Assembly (NCBI GenBank): GCA_008636095.1
Contig: VSJD01000145.1
Location: 1 to 13,875 of the forward strand
Source: Kiritimatiellota bacterium
GTDB taxonomy: Bacteria > Verrucomicrobiota > Kiritimatiellia > JAAZAB01
Length of the DNA stretch: 13,875 nucleotides
Reading direction: 5' to 3'
Shown here: positions 1-7,700 of the stretch, piece by piece
Layout of the letters: each line of letters starts with the position of its first letter
How positions within the stretch are numbered: position 1 is the first letter of the stretch
The notes under the pieces: generated by a model
Told to the model about the DNA's origin: nothing
The model's database searches: none
What the model saw: the letters and a program-made list of their open reading frames with translations, nothing else
Made by a program: the position numbers and the translations under genes

Positions 1-815
1 GTAACAATCGGCACGGACAGCGGTTTGTTCCGGTTAGCGGGGTTGGTGCGCCAGACAACGGCCTGGTTGGTTTCCATGTGCACGGCTTCCGAGGGCAGGA
101 CCAAGACCCCGTTGGTGGCGGCGGTCAGTACCTTGATGTTGGCGGTCATACCGCTCCGCAGGAACGAAGGCACTTTGCCCGGCAGGACGTCCACCATGTA
201 GGTTGTCACGTTGTTGACCGTTTTGGCCTCATAGGCGATCTGGTCTACCTTGCCCGGGATGACATCCTGGGGATAGGCGTCGAGGGTGATATCGGCCGTC
301 TGGCCCACGACAATGCGGCCGATATCGGTTTCATCCACCTGGGCCTCGATGATCAGGCGGTCGGACATGACGTACAGGATATCCGAAGCCGTGACCGTCT
401 GGCCCGGCTCGATTTTGCGGGCGATGATATCGCCATCCAGCGGCGCTACCAGCGGGGTGGGCTTGTAGAGTTGTTCCCAGTGGGCCAGCTCGGTGGCGCC
501 CTTGGCGCGCGCCGCGTCCATCAGGGCGGCCCGTTCCGTGGAACTCATCCATGCCAGGATCTGGCCTTTGCGGACTTTGTCGCCTTCGCGTACCAGGGCT
601 TCTTCAACCCGACCGGCCACAGGCGATTTGATTTCCAGTCGGTTCTGCGGCTGGGCCATGCCGGTGGTCAGTACGAAGGTCTTCAGGCTGTCGCGTTCGA
701 CGCGGACTTCCTGGTATTGCGGTATTTCCACTGCGCGTGCGCGCCAGAACCAAACTGTGCCTGCTATGCCTGCCACAAGGATGATGCCAATGATCCAATA
801 TATGATGTGCTTCAT
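1..815 (-). CDS. Periplasmic adaptor (membrane fusion protein) of a tripartite efflux pump, MacA/HlyD type, C-terminus cut off
   Basis: The reading frame is open from an ATG at 815 to the left edge: 271 codons are visible and the C-terminus is outside. Residues about 5-22 form one hydrophobic segment (signal anchor). Next comes a lipoyl-like half ending in SPVAGRVEEALVREGDKV, a very short helical hairpin (about residues 90-115), the second lipoyl half (APLDGDIIARKIEPGQTV), and a beta-barrel domain beginning near IIEAQVDETDIGRIVVGQ. This order is that of the HlyD/MacA adaptors, which bridge an inner-membrane pump and a TolC channel in the periplasm. The TolC-like gene lies upstream on the same strand, which supports the call. 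AGAAAG lies about 6 bases before the ATG as a modest ribosome binding site. Family assignment is firm. Whether the pump is a MacB-type ABC transporter or an RND transporter cannot be seen. Confidence 0.9.
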   Translation of the reverse strand, partial: MKHIIYWIIGIILVAGIAGTVWFWRARAVEIPQYQEVRVERDSLKTFVLTTGMAQPQNRLEIKSPVAGRVEEALVREGDKVRKGQILAWMSSTERAALMDAARAKGATELAHWEQLYKPTPLVAPLDGDIIARKIEPGQTVTASDILYVMSDRLIIEAQVDETDIGRIVVGQTADITLDAYPQDVIPGKVDQIAYEAKTVNNVTTYMVDVLPGKVPSFLRSGMTANIKVLTAATNGVLVLPSEAVHMETNQAVVWRTNPANRNKPLSVPIV

Positions 816-866
816 AAGATTCTTTCTGTTAATTGTGGCGTGCTTCCGTTACCTGTTCCTCTGCAA

Positions 867-1039
867 GTGGCTCGAATTCGGTTCGGGAAATGCGGCGGTG
901 ATCTTGGGCCACTTGCCGGCTTGCCGCGTTCGCATGGACACAAGTCCAATGACTTCGCGCGGCGCGCCGGTATTCGGCCCAAGCTGGCCTTGCTTTCCCG
1001 AATCCCGATACTTCGATCGGGAAACCGAATTCGAGCCAC
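867..1039. repeat. Imperfect-palindrome element, copy A
   Basis: Perfect 17-base inverted arms occupy 867-883 and 1023-1039 (left arm GTGGCTCGAATTCGGTT). The match continues as CGGGAAA at 884-890 and TTTCCCG at 994-1000, but the right arm carries an extra 22-base hairpin (1001-1022, stem TCCCGAT/ATCGGGA). Inner segments also pair: CTTGGGCC with GGCCCAAG, CCGGCTTGCCGCG with CGCGGCGCGCCGG (two mismatches), and a TGGAC-ACAA-GTCCA hairpin at the centre. The whole unit could therefore fold into one long hairpin. A diverged copy lies at 13500-13656. It fills much of the 344-base gap between the tolC-like and adaptor genes. No coding capacity is apparent. Confidence 0.85.
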
Positions 1040-1159
1040 AGTCGCCATGCTCACGCCGAACATAACAGTTATTGGTTATTCGTCGGTCTGATTCCGTCAT
1101 TTGGTGTTCGATTTTTCTTCATATTCCGTCGTCTGGCGTCAGGTGTCTGTCGTCCGGTT
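1040..1159. other. Gene-free remainder of the tolC-adaptor gap, low-complexity repeat-like text
   Basis: Read on the minus strand, the stretch contains loosely repeated words: CAGACACC and CCAGACGACGG at the tolC end (GTCGTCTGG and GTCGTCCGG on plus), then ATCGAACACCAAATGACGGAATC and AATAACCAATAAC. It has no start codon with a ribosome binding site and no clear promoter or terminator. It looks like degenerate dispersed intergenic repeat sequence rather than a gene, but this is an impression from word composition only. Confidence 0.3.
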
Positions 1160-2446
1160 CTATGGAATAACTCCGGTTCCCAGTGCTTTTTCCCAGCCGG
1201 CCCGGGCCACCACCGCATCCCGCTGGCTGATCAGTACGGACTTCTGCTTGTCAATCAGGTCGTTTTCAATCAGGTCCCAGTCCTCGAACGAGAGCAAGCC
1301 GTTCTGGTACTGGGCCCGCGCTATCTCGGCGCGGACTTCGGCGGCTTTCAGAAATTCGTTCTGCACTTCGGTCCGCTCGGCCGCATCCTGCCAGGCCACA
1401 AACCGGTCTTCGAGCGTGGCCACCATCTGGTTCTCGGTATCATTCAGCGTATCTTCGGCCTTGCGCTGATCAGCCTTGGCGCCGCGCACCCCGTACCAGT
1501 GCTGGCCGCCGGTAAATAGCGGATAGGAAATGGCCGTGCCCACCGACCATTGATCGTTTTTAGGAATCAGGCTGTCGTCGTCCGAACGGCCGATGGACCC
1601 GTTCACGGACCAGGTGGGATAAAAATCGCTTTTGGCGATGCGCACGCCTTCCTTGGCCGCGCGTACCTGGATTGCGGCACCCCGATAATCCGGTGTCTGA
1701 AGGGCCAGCGCGTTAAAGTCGGGCGCTTCCGGCAGGTTGGCAAAATCCCAGTTCCCGGTGACGGTCAGGATGGTGATTTCATGGCGGCCAAGTGTCGCGG
1801 CCATCTGCTGTTGGGCGGTCTTCAAACCGCGGTGTGACTGGGTCATGTCAAACAGGGCCTGTTGGTAGAAGGCCTTGTTGCGCAGGAAGGAACCCTTGTT
1901 TTCGCGGCCGGCTTCAAATCGCATTTCCACCAGGTTGACATTTTCCTTGCGGCGTGCGGCGATGACCTCGGCGAGCTGCACGAAATCCTGGGCATACAGC
2001 AACCGGGCAAACGACTGCCTTAACGTGGCGCTGAGCGCGGCCTTGGTTGTCTGGAGATTGATTTCAGCGAGCGTCAGCATGGCCTGACTGCGCCGCAAGG
2101 TCGCCACATCGCCGAATCCGGCAAACAGGCTCTGGTAGGCGGATAAACTTGCCCGGTAGGAGGTGGAATCCTGGTAGCCCGTATCCAGTTCGGTATTGGA
2201 CTGGCCGATGGACCCGTCAGCCGAAATCTGTGGCAGGAACGGACCATAATTGCCCATGACGTCGGCTTGGGCCTTTTCCACCGCCATGCTGGAGGCCTGT
2301 AACTGAGGATTGTTACGGATCAATTCGTTGACGCAATCGTCCCAGGTTGCCGGCGGCTCCGCCGCCTGGGCGGTAATACTCAGCAGTCCGATAATCAGCA
2401 AGCATCCAAAACAACCGGTAAAATTACCTAAGGCAACATGATTCAA
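1160..2446 (-). CDS. TolC-family outer-membrane channel protein
   Basis: The product is 428 residues, about the usual length of the family (roughly 420-490). The N-terminus has a hydrophobic signal (about residues 8-27, ending ITAQA) with a probable signal-peptidase I site before AEPPATW. The rest is rich in long amphipathic helices in two similar halves, each beginning with an N-P-pattern segment (NNPQLQASSMAVEKAQADV in the first, DYRGAAIQVRAAKEGV in the second), as in outer-membrane efflux proteins (OEP fold). Such proteins form trimeric export tunnels. The start appears to be a TTG at 2446. No ATG or GTG precedes it in frame, and GGAGG lies 11 bases upstream. The adaptor gene downstream on the same strand suggests one exporter operon, interrupted by a repeat. 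The cargo cannot be told. Confidence 0.92.
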   Translation of the reverse strand: MNHVALGNFTGCFGCLLIIGLLSITAQAAEPPATWDDCVNELIRNNPQLQASSMAVEKAQADVMGNYGPFLPQISADGSIGQSNTELDTGYQDSTSYRASLSAYQSLFAGFGDVATLRRSQAMLTLAEINLQTTKAALSATLRQSFARLLYAQDFVQLAEVIAARRKENVNLVEMRFEAGRENKGSFLRNKAFYQQALFDMTQSHRGLKTAQQQMAATLGRHEITILTVTGNWDFANLPEAPDFNALALQTPDYRGAAIQVRAAKEGVRIAKSDFYPTWSVNGSIGRSDDDSLIPKNDQWSVGTAISYPLFTGGQHWYGVRGAKADQRKAEDTLNDTENQMVATLEDRFVAWQDAAERTEVQNEFLKAAEVRAEIARAQYQNGLLSFEDWDLIENDLIDKQKSVLISQRDAVVARAGWEKALGTGVIP

Positions 2447-2524
2447 GGTGGAACGATCCTCCGATGCGTGAGAACATAAACCTTCTGACCGGCAAAGGCT
2501 GGTCGAAGACTACATGCATATACA

Positions 2525-2575
2525 GTAACCGGCCGGTGCTGTTCGGTTACAAAAAACCCCGTAATCCGGAATGGG
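2525..2575 (-). terminator. Hairpins and T-tract after the CsgG-like gene; possible terminator
   Basis: On the minus strand a weak stem (CCC...GGG around TCCGGA, 2557-2575) starts right after the CsgG-like stop codon and is followed by TTTTTT (2556-2551). A second, better hairpin, GTAACCG/CGGTTAC with a 12-base loop (2525-2550), comes next but has no T-tract after it. Together they may terminate or attenuate transcription between the CsgG-like and tolC-like genes. The first stem is poor, so termination efficiency is uncertain. Confidence 0.35.
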
Positions 2576-2576
2576 A

Positions 2577-3488
2577 TCAATCGGCCGGCATAATGGTCAT
2601 ATCCGGCTTGATCTTGCCATCGAGGACTTCGCAGTAGCTGATCTTTTCCTTGACGGAAGTGACTTTGATTTTACCGGCCTGTTTCATCTCGGTATCCAAC
2701 ACTTCGCCGGTGTCTTTATCGGTCAGCGTTTCCACAGCACCTACCGCAAAGACCTGGCCGATGCTTACACCTTCCCGACTACCGCGGTTGATCGTGACCT
2801 TGTCGCCACCCTTGATAACCGTGCCTTCCCAGGGGATTTTCTCGAGTTGTTTCTCCAGGAACTGCACGCCCTGGCCGACAGCGTCTTCCGTGGCTTTGCC
2901 GACGTTATCCTTCTTAAATCCGGCCACGTCGCCGCCGAAGCTGGAGCCGCTGTAACCGAGATTCAGGCCTTTACGGCCGGCCTTGCCGACCACCTTGGTC
3001 TGAGCCTTGACCTGCCCGGTCGTGGAGTCAATTATATAAATGGTGGCGTTGACTTCCGCTTTATCGCCACTGCCGCCGACCCGGAAACCCATGACGTTAA
3101 TGCCGGCGCCGCCACCGGTTGTGCTGTTCTGGACATGGGTGATGGCGCCTTTCACCAGCAGTTGGGCCGGGGTCATCTGGCCGGTCTTGGGCGCTTTTTT
3201 ACCACCGGCCATACGGCCGCTGGTGGCCAGGTCCTGCTCAAGCATGGCTTCGCCGCGCATATCTTTTTCGCCCAGCACGATGAACTTGCCGGATTCCTGC
3301 AGGGCGGCAGTCATAATTTCGCCGAAGGCGTTGCCGATATCCCACTGGCCCGACCAGCCGGCTTTGTTTTCAAACTTTGACACGGAAATACTGTAGCGCA
3401 GGTTGCCACTGCCGGCAGAGGCCACACTCCCGGCCATGCTTAATCCCAAGCCCAACACGATCGCCATTCCCAGACGCATCCGTTTCAT
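2577..3488 (-). CDS. CsgG/HfaB-family exported protein
   Basis: The start is the ATG at 3488, preceded by AAGGAGGG at good spacing; a longer in-frame extension upstream would run through the promoter and is rejected. The 303-residue product has a signal peptide (residues 1-25, cleavage likely after ASA). Residues about 33-120 match the CsgG pattern: a strand ending in SKFENKAGW, then GNAFGEIMTAALQESGKFIV, then LVKGAITHV. An Ile-rich strand follows (NATIYIIDSTTGQV). The C-terminal third (about 215-303) looks like a FlgT-C-like beta domain (VTINRGSREGVSIGQVFAV). CsgG itself is a lipoprotein secretion channel for curli, but this protein has no lipobox cysteine. Its only cysteine is near the C-terminus, so it is probably soluble in the periplasm or bound otherwise. 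No curli subunit genes are nearby, so a curli role should not be assumed. Confidence 0.85.
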   Translation of the reverse strand: MKRMRLGMAIVLGLGLSMAGSVASAGSGNLRYSISVSKFENKAGWSGQWDIGNAFGEIMTAALQESGKFIVLGEKDMRGEAMLEQDLATSGRMAGGKKAPKTGQMTPAQLLVKGAITHVQNSTTGGGAGINVMGFRVGGSGDKAEVNATIYIIDSTTGQVKAQTKVVGKAGRKGLNLGYSGSSFGGDVAGFKKDNVGKATEDAVGQGVQFLEKQLEKIPWEGTVIKGGDKVTINRGSREGVSIGQVFAVGAVETLTDKDTGEVLDTEMKQAGKIKVTSVKEKISYCEVLDGKIKPDMTIMPAD

Positions 3489-3506
3489 GGTTGCCCTCCT
3501 TGTTTT

Positions 3507-3525
3507 TTGCCGCCGATGGCGGCAA
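3507..3525 (-). promoter_or_regulatory. 5'-UTR stem-loop upstream of the CsgG-like gene
   Basis: On the minus strand TTGCCGCC-ATC-GGCGGCAA forms a perfect 8-bp stem with a 3-base loop. It lies between the predicted transcription start (about 3531) and the ribosome binding site, and is followed by AAAAA rather than U-rich sequence, so it is not a terminator. A 5'-terminal stem of this kind could protect the mRNA from decay or affect ribosome access. Confidence 0.6.
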
Positions 3526-3537
3526 TGGTTAATATTT

Positions 3538-3566
3538 TGTATAAAGCAAATCAGTCCTAGTGTCAA
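3538..3566 (-). promoter_or_regulatory. Strong sigma-70 promoter for the CsgG-like gene
   Basis: On the minus strand TTGACA (3566-3561), a 17-base spacer and TATACA (3543-3538) match the vegetative sigma-70 consensus at 11 of 12 positions with ideal spacing. Transcription would start near 3531, giving a leader of about 43 bases that ends with AAGGAGGG before the ATG at 3488. Nothing else in the window matches the consensus as well. Confidence 0.85.
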
Positions 3567-3652
3567 TTCAAAACCTGAAACTTGTGGGCGAGGTGGGGGA
3601 CATCGTGACCCCCTTGACCGGCGGTCCGGAGTACCAGCCGGCGCTGGAATAG
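3557..3652 (+). other. Short coding-like stretch, possible 3' remnant of a lost gene
   Basis: On the plus strand a frame ending at TAG (3650-3652) reads NLKLVGEVGDIVTPLTGG and then PEYQPALE. Its codons are strongly GC-ending, like the real genes here. It has no convincing start or ribosome binding site, it begins inside the opposite-strand promoter, and its stop is followed by a run of G (3652-3660). It could be the tail of a truncated gene or a tiny peptide. I do not recognise the sequence. Confidence 0.25.
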
Positions 3653-3693
3653 GGGGGGGGCGTGGCTGACGGCCGTCCGAAATTAGTATGGCC

Positions 3694-4449
3694 TTAGCCC
3701 TGAATTAACCGCCGGTGGCGGAGCGCTTCCAATTCCTGTCGGAGCGGTCGCCAGTAAGCCGCGTCCCGGGCGCGCTCCGCAAATTCTTCCTCCTGCAGTG
3801 CTTTCGTTAGGTTGTCTTCCTGTCCCTGTCGTGCCATCTGCAACAGGGTGCGCTTGCGGGACGCTTGCGCGGCCTGACGCGGATAGTCGGCGGCCAAGGT
3901 AACGAGCCGCTCCGGCGTTCGGGATTCCAACAGCCAGAAACGAATGCGTCCCGGGGAAGGCGCATGCTGGAATTGCTGATAATGGGCCTCAACCAGACGG
4001 CGGATCATGGGCCAATCCTTGTCGCGTTGTGTCTTCTTGGCGGTCACCAGGTCGTTCGGTGCCAGGAGGTCGTGCCGTTCGCCGTCCGTGGTTACGATGG
4101 TTGTCCGCCGCCGCCAGAGCGTTTCGAATGGCGCCACGCCGCGCAGGATTGCCATGATGTCCAAGCGGAGTCCGTCCGTTTCGGCCAGATGACAGCGGAA
4201 GTGAACGGCGTGCCCTTTGCGGAGCCACTGCCTTGACAAGGGCGGCACGGCGATGGGTTCCGCTCGTAATTGTCGCAAGGCCCCGCGCAGGCGGCGCAGG
4301 TTTGTTGGCGACAGGGAGATGACGATATCCGTGTCCCGGCTAAATTCGGCCGCGCCGTAGAACACGCAGGCTTGTCCGCCCATGAGCAGAAATCTCACCC
4401 GGCAGGTACGCAGTATTGAAAGGACTTTGCGAATCGGGTTCGGGGTCAA
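3694..4449 (-). CDS. Pol-beta-superfamily nucleotidyltransferase (possible toxin-antitoxin type)
   Basis: This 251-residue product starts at TTG 4449, with GGAGG 5 bases upstream. The active-site signature is MGGQACVFYGAAEFSRDTDI (residues 23-42): a GG motif, then the D39-x-D41 metal-binding pair. A third carboxylate is likely D97 in LRLDIMA. A helical KKTQRDKDW segment follows, as in AbiEii/MNT-like nucleotidyltransferases. The C-terminal 100 residues are charged and helical and are not recognised. Members of this superfamily transfer nucleotides to protein or RNA, and several act as toxins or antitoxins. The start of the gene overlaps the end of the small upstream gene by 110 bases, which suggests translational coupling of the two. 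The fold is likely and the three acidic residues are present. The biological role is an inference from the cassette layout. Confidence 0.75.
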   Translation of the reverse strand: MTPNPIRKVLSILRTCRVRFLLMGGQACVFYGAAEFSRDTDIVISLSPTNLRRLRGALRQLRAEPIAVPPLSRQWLRKGHAVHFRCHLAETDGLRLDIMAILRGVAPFETLWRRRTTIVTTDGERHDLLAPNDLVTAKKTQRDKDWPMIRRLVEAHYQQFQHAPSPGRIRFWLLESRTPERLVTLAADYPRQAAQASRKRTLLQMARQGQEDNLTKALQEEEFAERARDAAYWRPLRQELEALRHRRLIQG

Positions 4450-4576
4450 GCGATCCTCCGGCTTCCCTGTAGAACGCCCACAATCGGTCCGTGACGGCCC
4501 AGCGCTGTTGCGGGGTCATGGCGGCCCATTCCAGCCATTCGTCCGACTCGTGCGGCGGTTCATGTTTTCTTGGCAT
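4340..4576 (-). CDS. Small conserved-type protein paired with the nucleotidyltransferase
   Basis: This 78-residue frame starts at ATG 4576 and ends 110 bases inside the nucleotidyltransferase gene. It is acidic in the middle and contains EWLEWAAMTPQQRWAVTDRLW, then GGSLDPEPDSQSPF, and ends in LRVLRRGRI. From memory, short proteins with a GGSL-PxPDxQSPF core and an LRVLRR-like tail occur upstream of such nucleotidyltransferases in other bacteria. That would make both the small gene and the long overlap real, and the tail lies entirely within the overlap. No good ribosome binding site precedes the ATG. It may be the partner (antitoxin or accessory) of the transferase. That role is inferred, and no catalytic motif is visible. 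Confidence 0.6.
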   Translation of the reverse strand: MPRKHEPPHESDEWLEWAAMTPQQRWAVTDRLWAFYREAGGSLDPEPDSQSPFNTAYLPGEISAHGRTSLRVLRRGRI

Positions 4577-4712
4577 GGCAGTAGCATCGCATATCCTGGC
4601 CGCAATTCAAGTTCAATGTGATGGGATGATGGGACTTGATTCCCGGCTTTCTTTCCGTTAGCTTGAGCCGAGTTTGACCCTGCGACGCGCCACGGAAAAA
4701 TGTGGCTTGCCC

Positions 4713-4757
4713 ATTCGACTCAGTTCAGGGTCCCGAGCCTGTCGAGGGGCTCAGGGT
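4713..4757. repeat. Dispersed short palindromic repeat in the ileS leader
   Basis: The stretch holds TTCGACTCAGTTCAGGGTCC followed by a GAGCC-TGTCGAGG-GGCTC stem-loop (4735-4752) and CAGGGT. In one frame it reads DSVQGPEPVEG, a spurious peptide that, as I recall, recurs across many unrelated bacterial genomes because this repeat is so common. Its right edge lies 4 bases before the ileS ribosome binding site. It is the reason the longer upstream start for ileS should not be used. Confidence 0.65.
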
Positions 4758-4760
4758 AAA

Positions 4761-4766
4761 CGGAGG
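4761..4766 (+). promoter_or_regulatory. Ribosome binding site fixing the ileS start
   Basis: CGGAGG, with six bases before the ATG at 4773, is a near-ideal Shine-Dalgarno site. An in-frame extension back to 4674 would translate the palindromic repeat and lacks such a site. Confidence 0.85.
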
Positions 4767-4772
4767 CCAAGC

Positions 4773-7700
4773 ATGTATCCGCCCGTATCATCATCAGTTA
4801 AATTTCCGGAGATCGAACGCGAAATCCTGGCGCACTGGAAACAGAGCCGGATCTTTGAGCAATCCCTGCAGGGGGCTCAGCGCGAAATGGTGTTCTACGA
4901 CGGCCCGCCGTTTCCTACCGGGGCGCCGCATTTCGGCACGATTTTCGTTTCCATCCTGAAGGATGCCCTGGCGCGTTATTTCACCATGGCGGGTTATTCC
5001 GTGCCGCGCCGGTGGGGTTGGGATTGCCACGGACTGCCGATTGAGAATGCCGTTGAGAAAAAGCTGGGGATCAGCGATAAAACGCAAATCGATAAACAGC
5101 TGGGTGTGGCGGCCTTCAACGATGAATGCCGCAAGCTCGTGGCTGACTGCAATGTCGCCTGGGAAAGCTACATCAATAAAATCGGCCGCTGGGTGGATTA
5201 CGCGCATGCCTACCGGACGTTAGACTTGCCCTACATGGAATCCGTCCTGTGGGTCTTCAAGCAGTGCTACGACAAAGGCTTGATCTACAAGGATTACCGG
5301 GTCACGCCCTATTGCTATCATTGCGAAACCTCGCTGTCCTTTTCCGATATCCGCGAATCCGATTCCACCCGGCCACGCCAGGACCCGGAAGTCATCGTGC
5401 GCTTCCGTGCGTTGGATGAGGTGGCCGGCAAACCGACCTGGTACCTGGCCTGGACTACGACGCCATGGACGCTGACTTCCAACCTGGTACTGGCGGTGGG
5501 CGCGGACTTTTCCTATGCCGCGGTGGAGCACGAGGGCGCCGTGTATATCATGGCCGAGGCGCTGGTCCCCAAGTGGGCCAAGCTCTTTGGCGGCAAGCCG
5601 CGCATTGTAAAAACTTTTGTTGGAAGCGAGCTGGTCGCGCGCCGCTACGAGCCGATTTTTCCGTATTACCGCGACTTGGCAACAGAGGGATATTTCCGCA
5701 TCCTGGCGGCCGATTTCGTTACGTTAGATGACGGGGTGGGGGTGGTCCACTGCGCGCCGGCTTTCGGCGAGGATGACTACTGGCTCTGTAAACGCAACGG
5801 TTTGGGCGTGCGCAATCCCGTGGATAGCAAGGGTTGTTTTACGGGGAAAATTCCTGAATTTGCCGGGCAGAATGTGCACGAGGCCAACAAGGGCGTGATC
5901 CGCGCTCTCAAGGCCAACGGCGCGTTGATGCATCACAGCACGATCGAGCATAACTATCCGCATTGCTGGCGCTGTCGCACGCCGCTAATTTATCGCGCGA
6001 TGGACGCCTGGTATTTCGCCGTTGACAAAATCAAGGACCGGCTCCTCAAGCACAACGAAGAAATAAACTGGGTGCCGGAGCATGTCAAGCACGGCCGGTT
6101 CGGCAAGTGGCTGGAAGGTGCCCGCGACTGGAACATCTCGCGCTCGCGCTACTGGGGGACGCCCATCCCGGTATGGGAATGTGCAACCATCGGCTGTGGT
6201 CAACGCCGCGTGCTGGGGTCACTGGCGGAAATCAGGGACGCGGCCGGTGCCGCCGACGCGGCCGGGCGCGATCTCAAGGACCTGCACAAGGAATTCCTGG
6301 ACGAAGTCGTTCTGAAATGTCCGGCGTGCGGCAACCCGATGCGGCGCGTTCCGGAGGTGCTGGACTGCTGGTTCGAGTCGGGGGCGATGCCGTTTGGCCA
6401 GTGCCATTATCCTTTTGAAAACAAGGACTGGTTCGAGCGCCATTTCCCGGCGGACTTTATCGTGGAGTATCCCGGCCAGATTCGCGGCTGGTTCTATTAC
6501 CTGCACGTGCTGGCGGTGGCGCTCCTGGACCGTGCCGCGTTCAAGAACTGCCTGGTGCACGGGACGCTGTTGGCGGAGGACGGCGGCAAAATTTCCAAGT
6601 CGAAAAAGAATTTCACGGACCCCATGGAACTCATTGACCGCTACGGCGCGGATGCCCTGCGTCTTTACCTGCTGGGTTCGTCGGCAGTGGTCATGGAGGA
6701 TTTGAATTTTAAGAATGCCGGCGTCCACGACCAGATCAAGCAAGTGCTCCTGCCGCTCTGGAACGCTTTTTCGTTTTTTGTCACCTATGCCAATGTGGAC
6801 CAGTATGCCGGCGATCCCGCGCGGCGGCCGGAATCCACGCATGCGCTCGACCAGTGGATCCTGGCCAAGCTCTACCGTGCGGAGCAGGAAGTCGCCCAGG
6901 CCTTCAAGACCTTTTATCTCAACCGCAGTCTGACACCGGTGACGGCGTTCATCGAGGACCTGACCAACTGGTACATCCGCCAGTCGCGTGCCCGGTTCTG
7001 GGGCGGCGGACTTTCGACCGACAAGCGGCAGGCCTATGACACGCTGTATTATGCGCTTGTGACCCTGCTGAAAATGCTGGCGCCTTCGGCGCCATTCGTG
7101 GCCGATTACCTCTACCGCCAGTTGACGGGCGAAGACTCCGTACATCTGGCGGCCTGGCCGGACGTGCCGGCGAAATACCGCAACGATGCGTTGATCGAGG
7201 AAACCGGCGTGGCACAGACGATCGTCTCGCTGGGACTGGCCCTGCGGCAGAAGGCCGGACTCCGCGTTCGCCAGCCTTTGCCCGGCATCCAGGTGGCCTT
7301 GCCCAGCTCCGTGGACTCCGGTGTAGTGGCCAGGCAGATGGACATTATCCGTAACGAATTGAACGTGAAGACCGTGACCCTCCTGGATGATCCCGGCGCG
7401 GTGGCGACCTTGCGGGCCACGCCCAATGCGCGCGTGCTGGGTCCGAAGTGGGGCCGCGCGGTGCAGGCCATCATCAAGGCTGCCAAGGCGGGCCAGGTGC
7501 GGGAAGAGGGGGAAAAGATTGTTGTGTTCGAAGGACCGCAAGAATGGACCGTTGACCGGCAGGATATTGACCTCAGCTACCAGGGCAAGGACGGTATGGA
7601 TGTGCTTGGCGACAAGGGCATTTTGCTGGCCCTGGATAAGACCCTGACGCCCGCCCTGCGCGAAGAAGGCATTGCCAACGAGCTGAACCGGATTATCCAG

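Noticed and set aside
78..1091. 337-codon plus-strand open frame
   Set aside because: It is antisense to the adaptor gene, which matches a known family, and it runs into palindromic repeat A; its protein is low in recognisable motifs.
2571..3380. 269-codon plus-strand open frame
   Set aside because: Antisense shadow of the CsgG-like gene, created by high third-position GC; no ribosome binding site.
3489..3566. N-terminal extension of the CsgG-like protein
   Set aside because: It would put the promoter and 5' hairpin inside the coding sequence and bury the signal peptide.
4674..4772. N-terminal extension of ileS by 33 codons
   Set aside because: It translates the dispersed palindromic repeat and lacks a ribosome site, whereas CGGAGG precedes the ATG at 4773.
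4577..4772. T-box or other tRNA-sensing leader for ileS
   Set aside because: Only 196 bases are available, part of them repeat, and no T-box consensus or terminator/antiterminator pair is visible.
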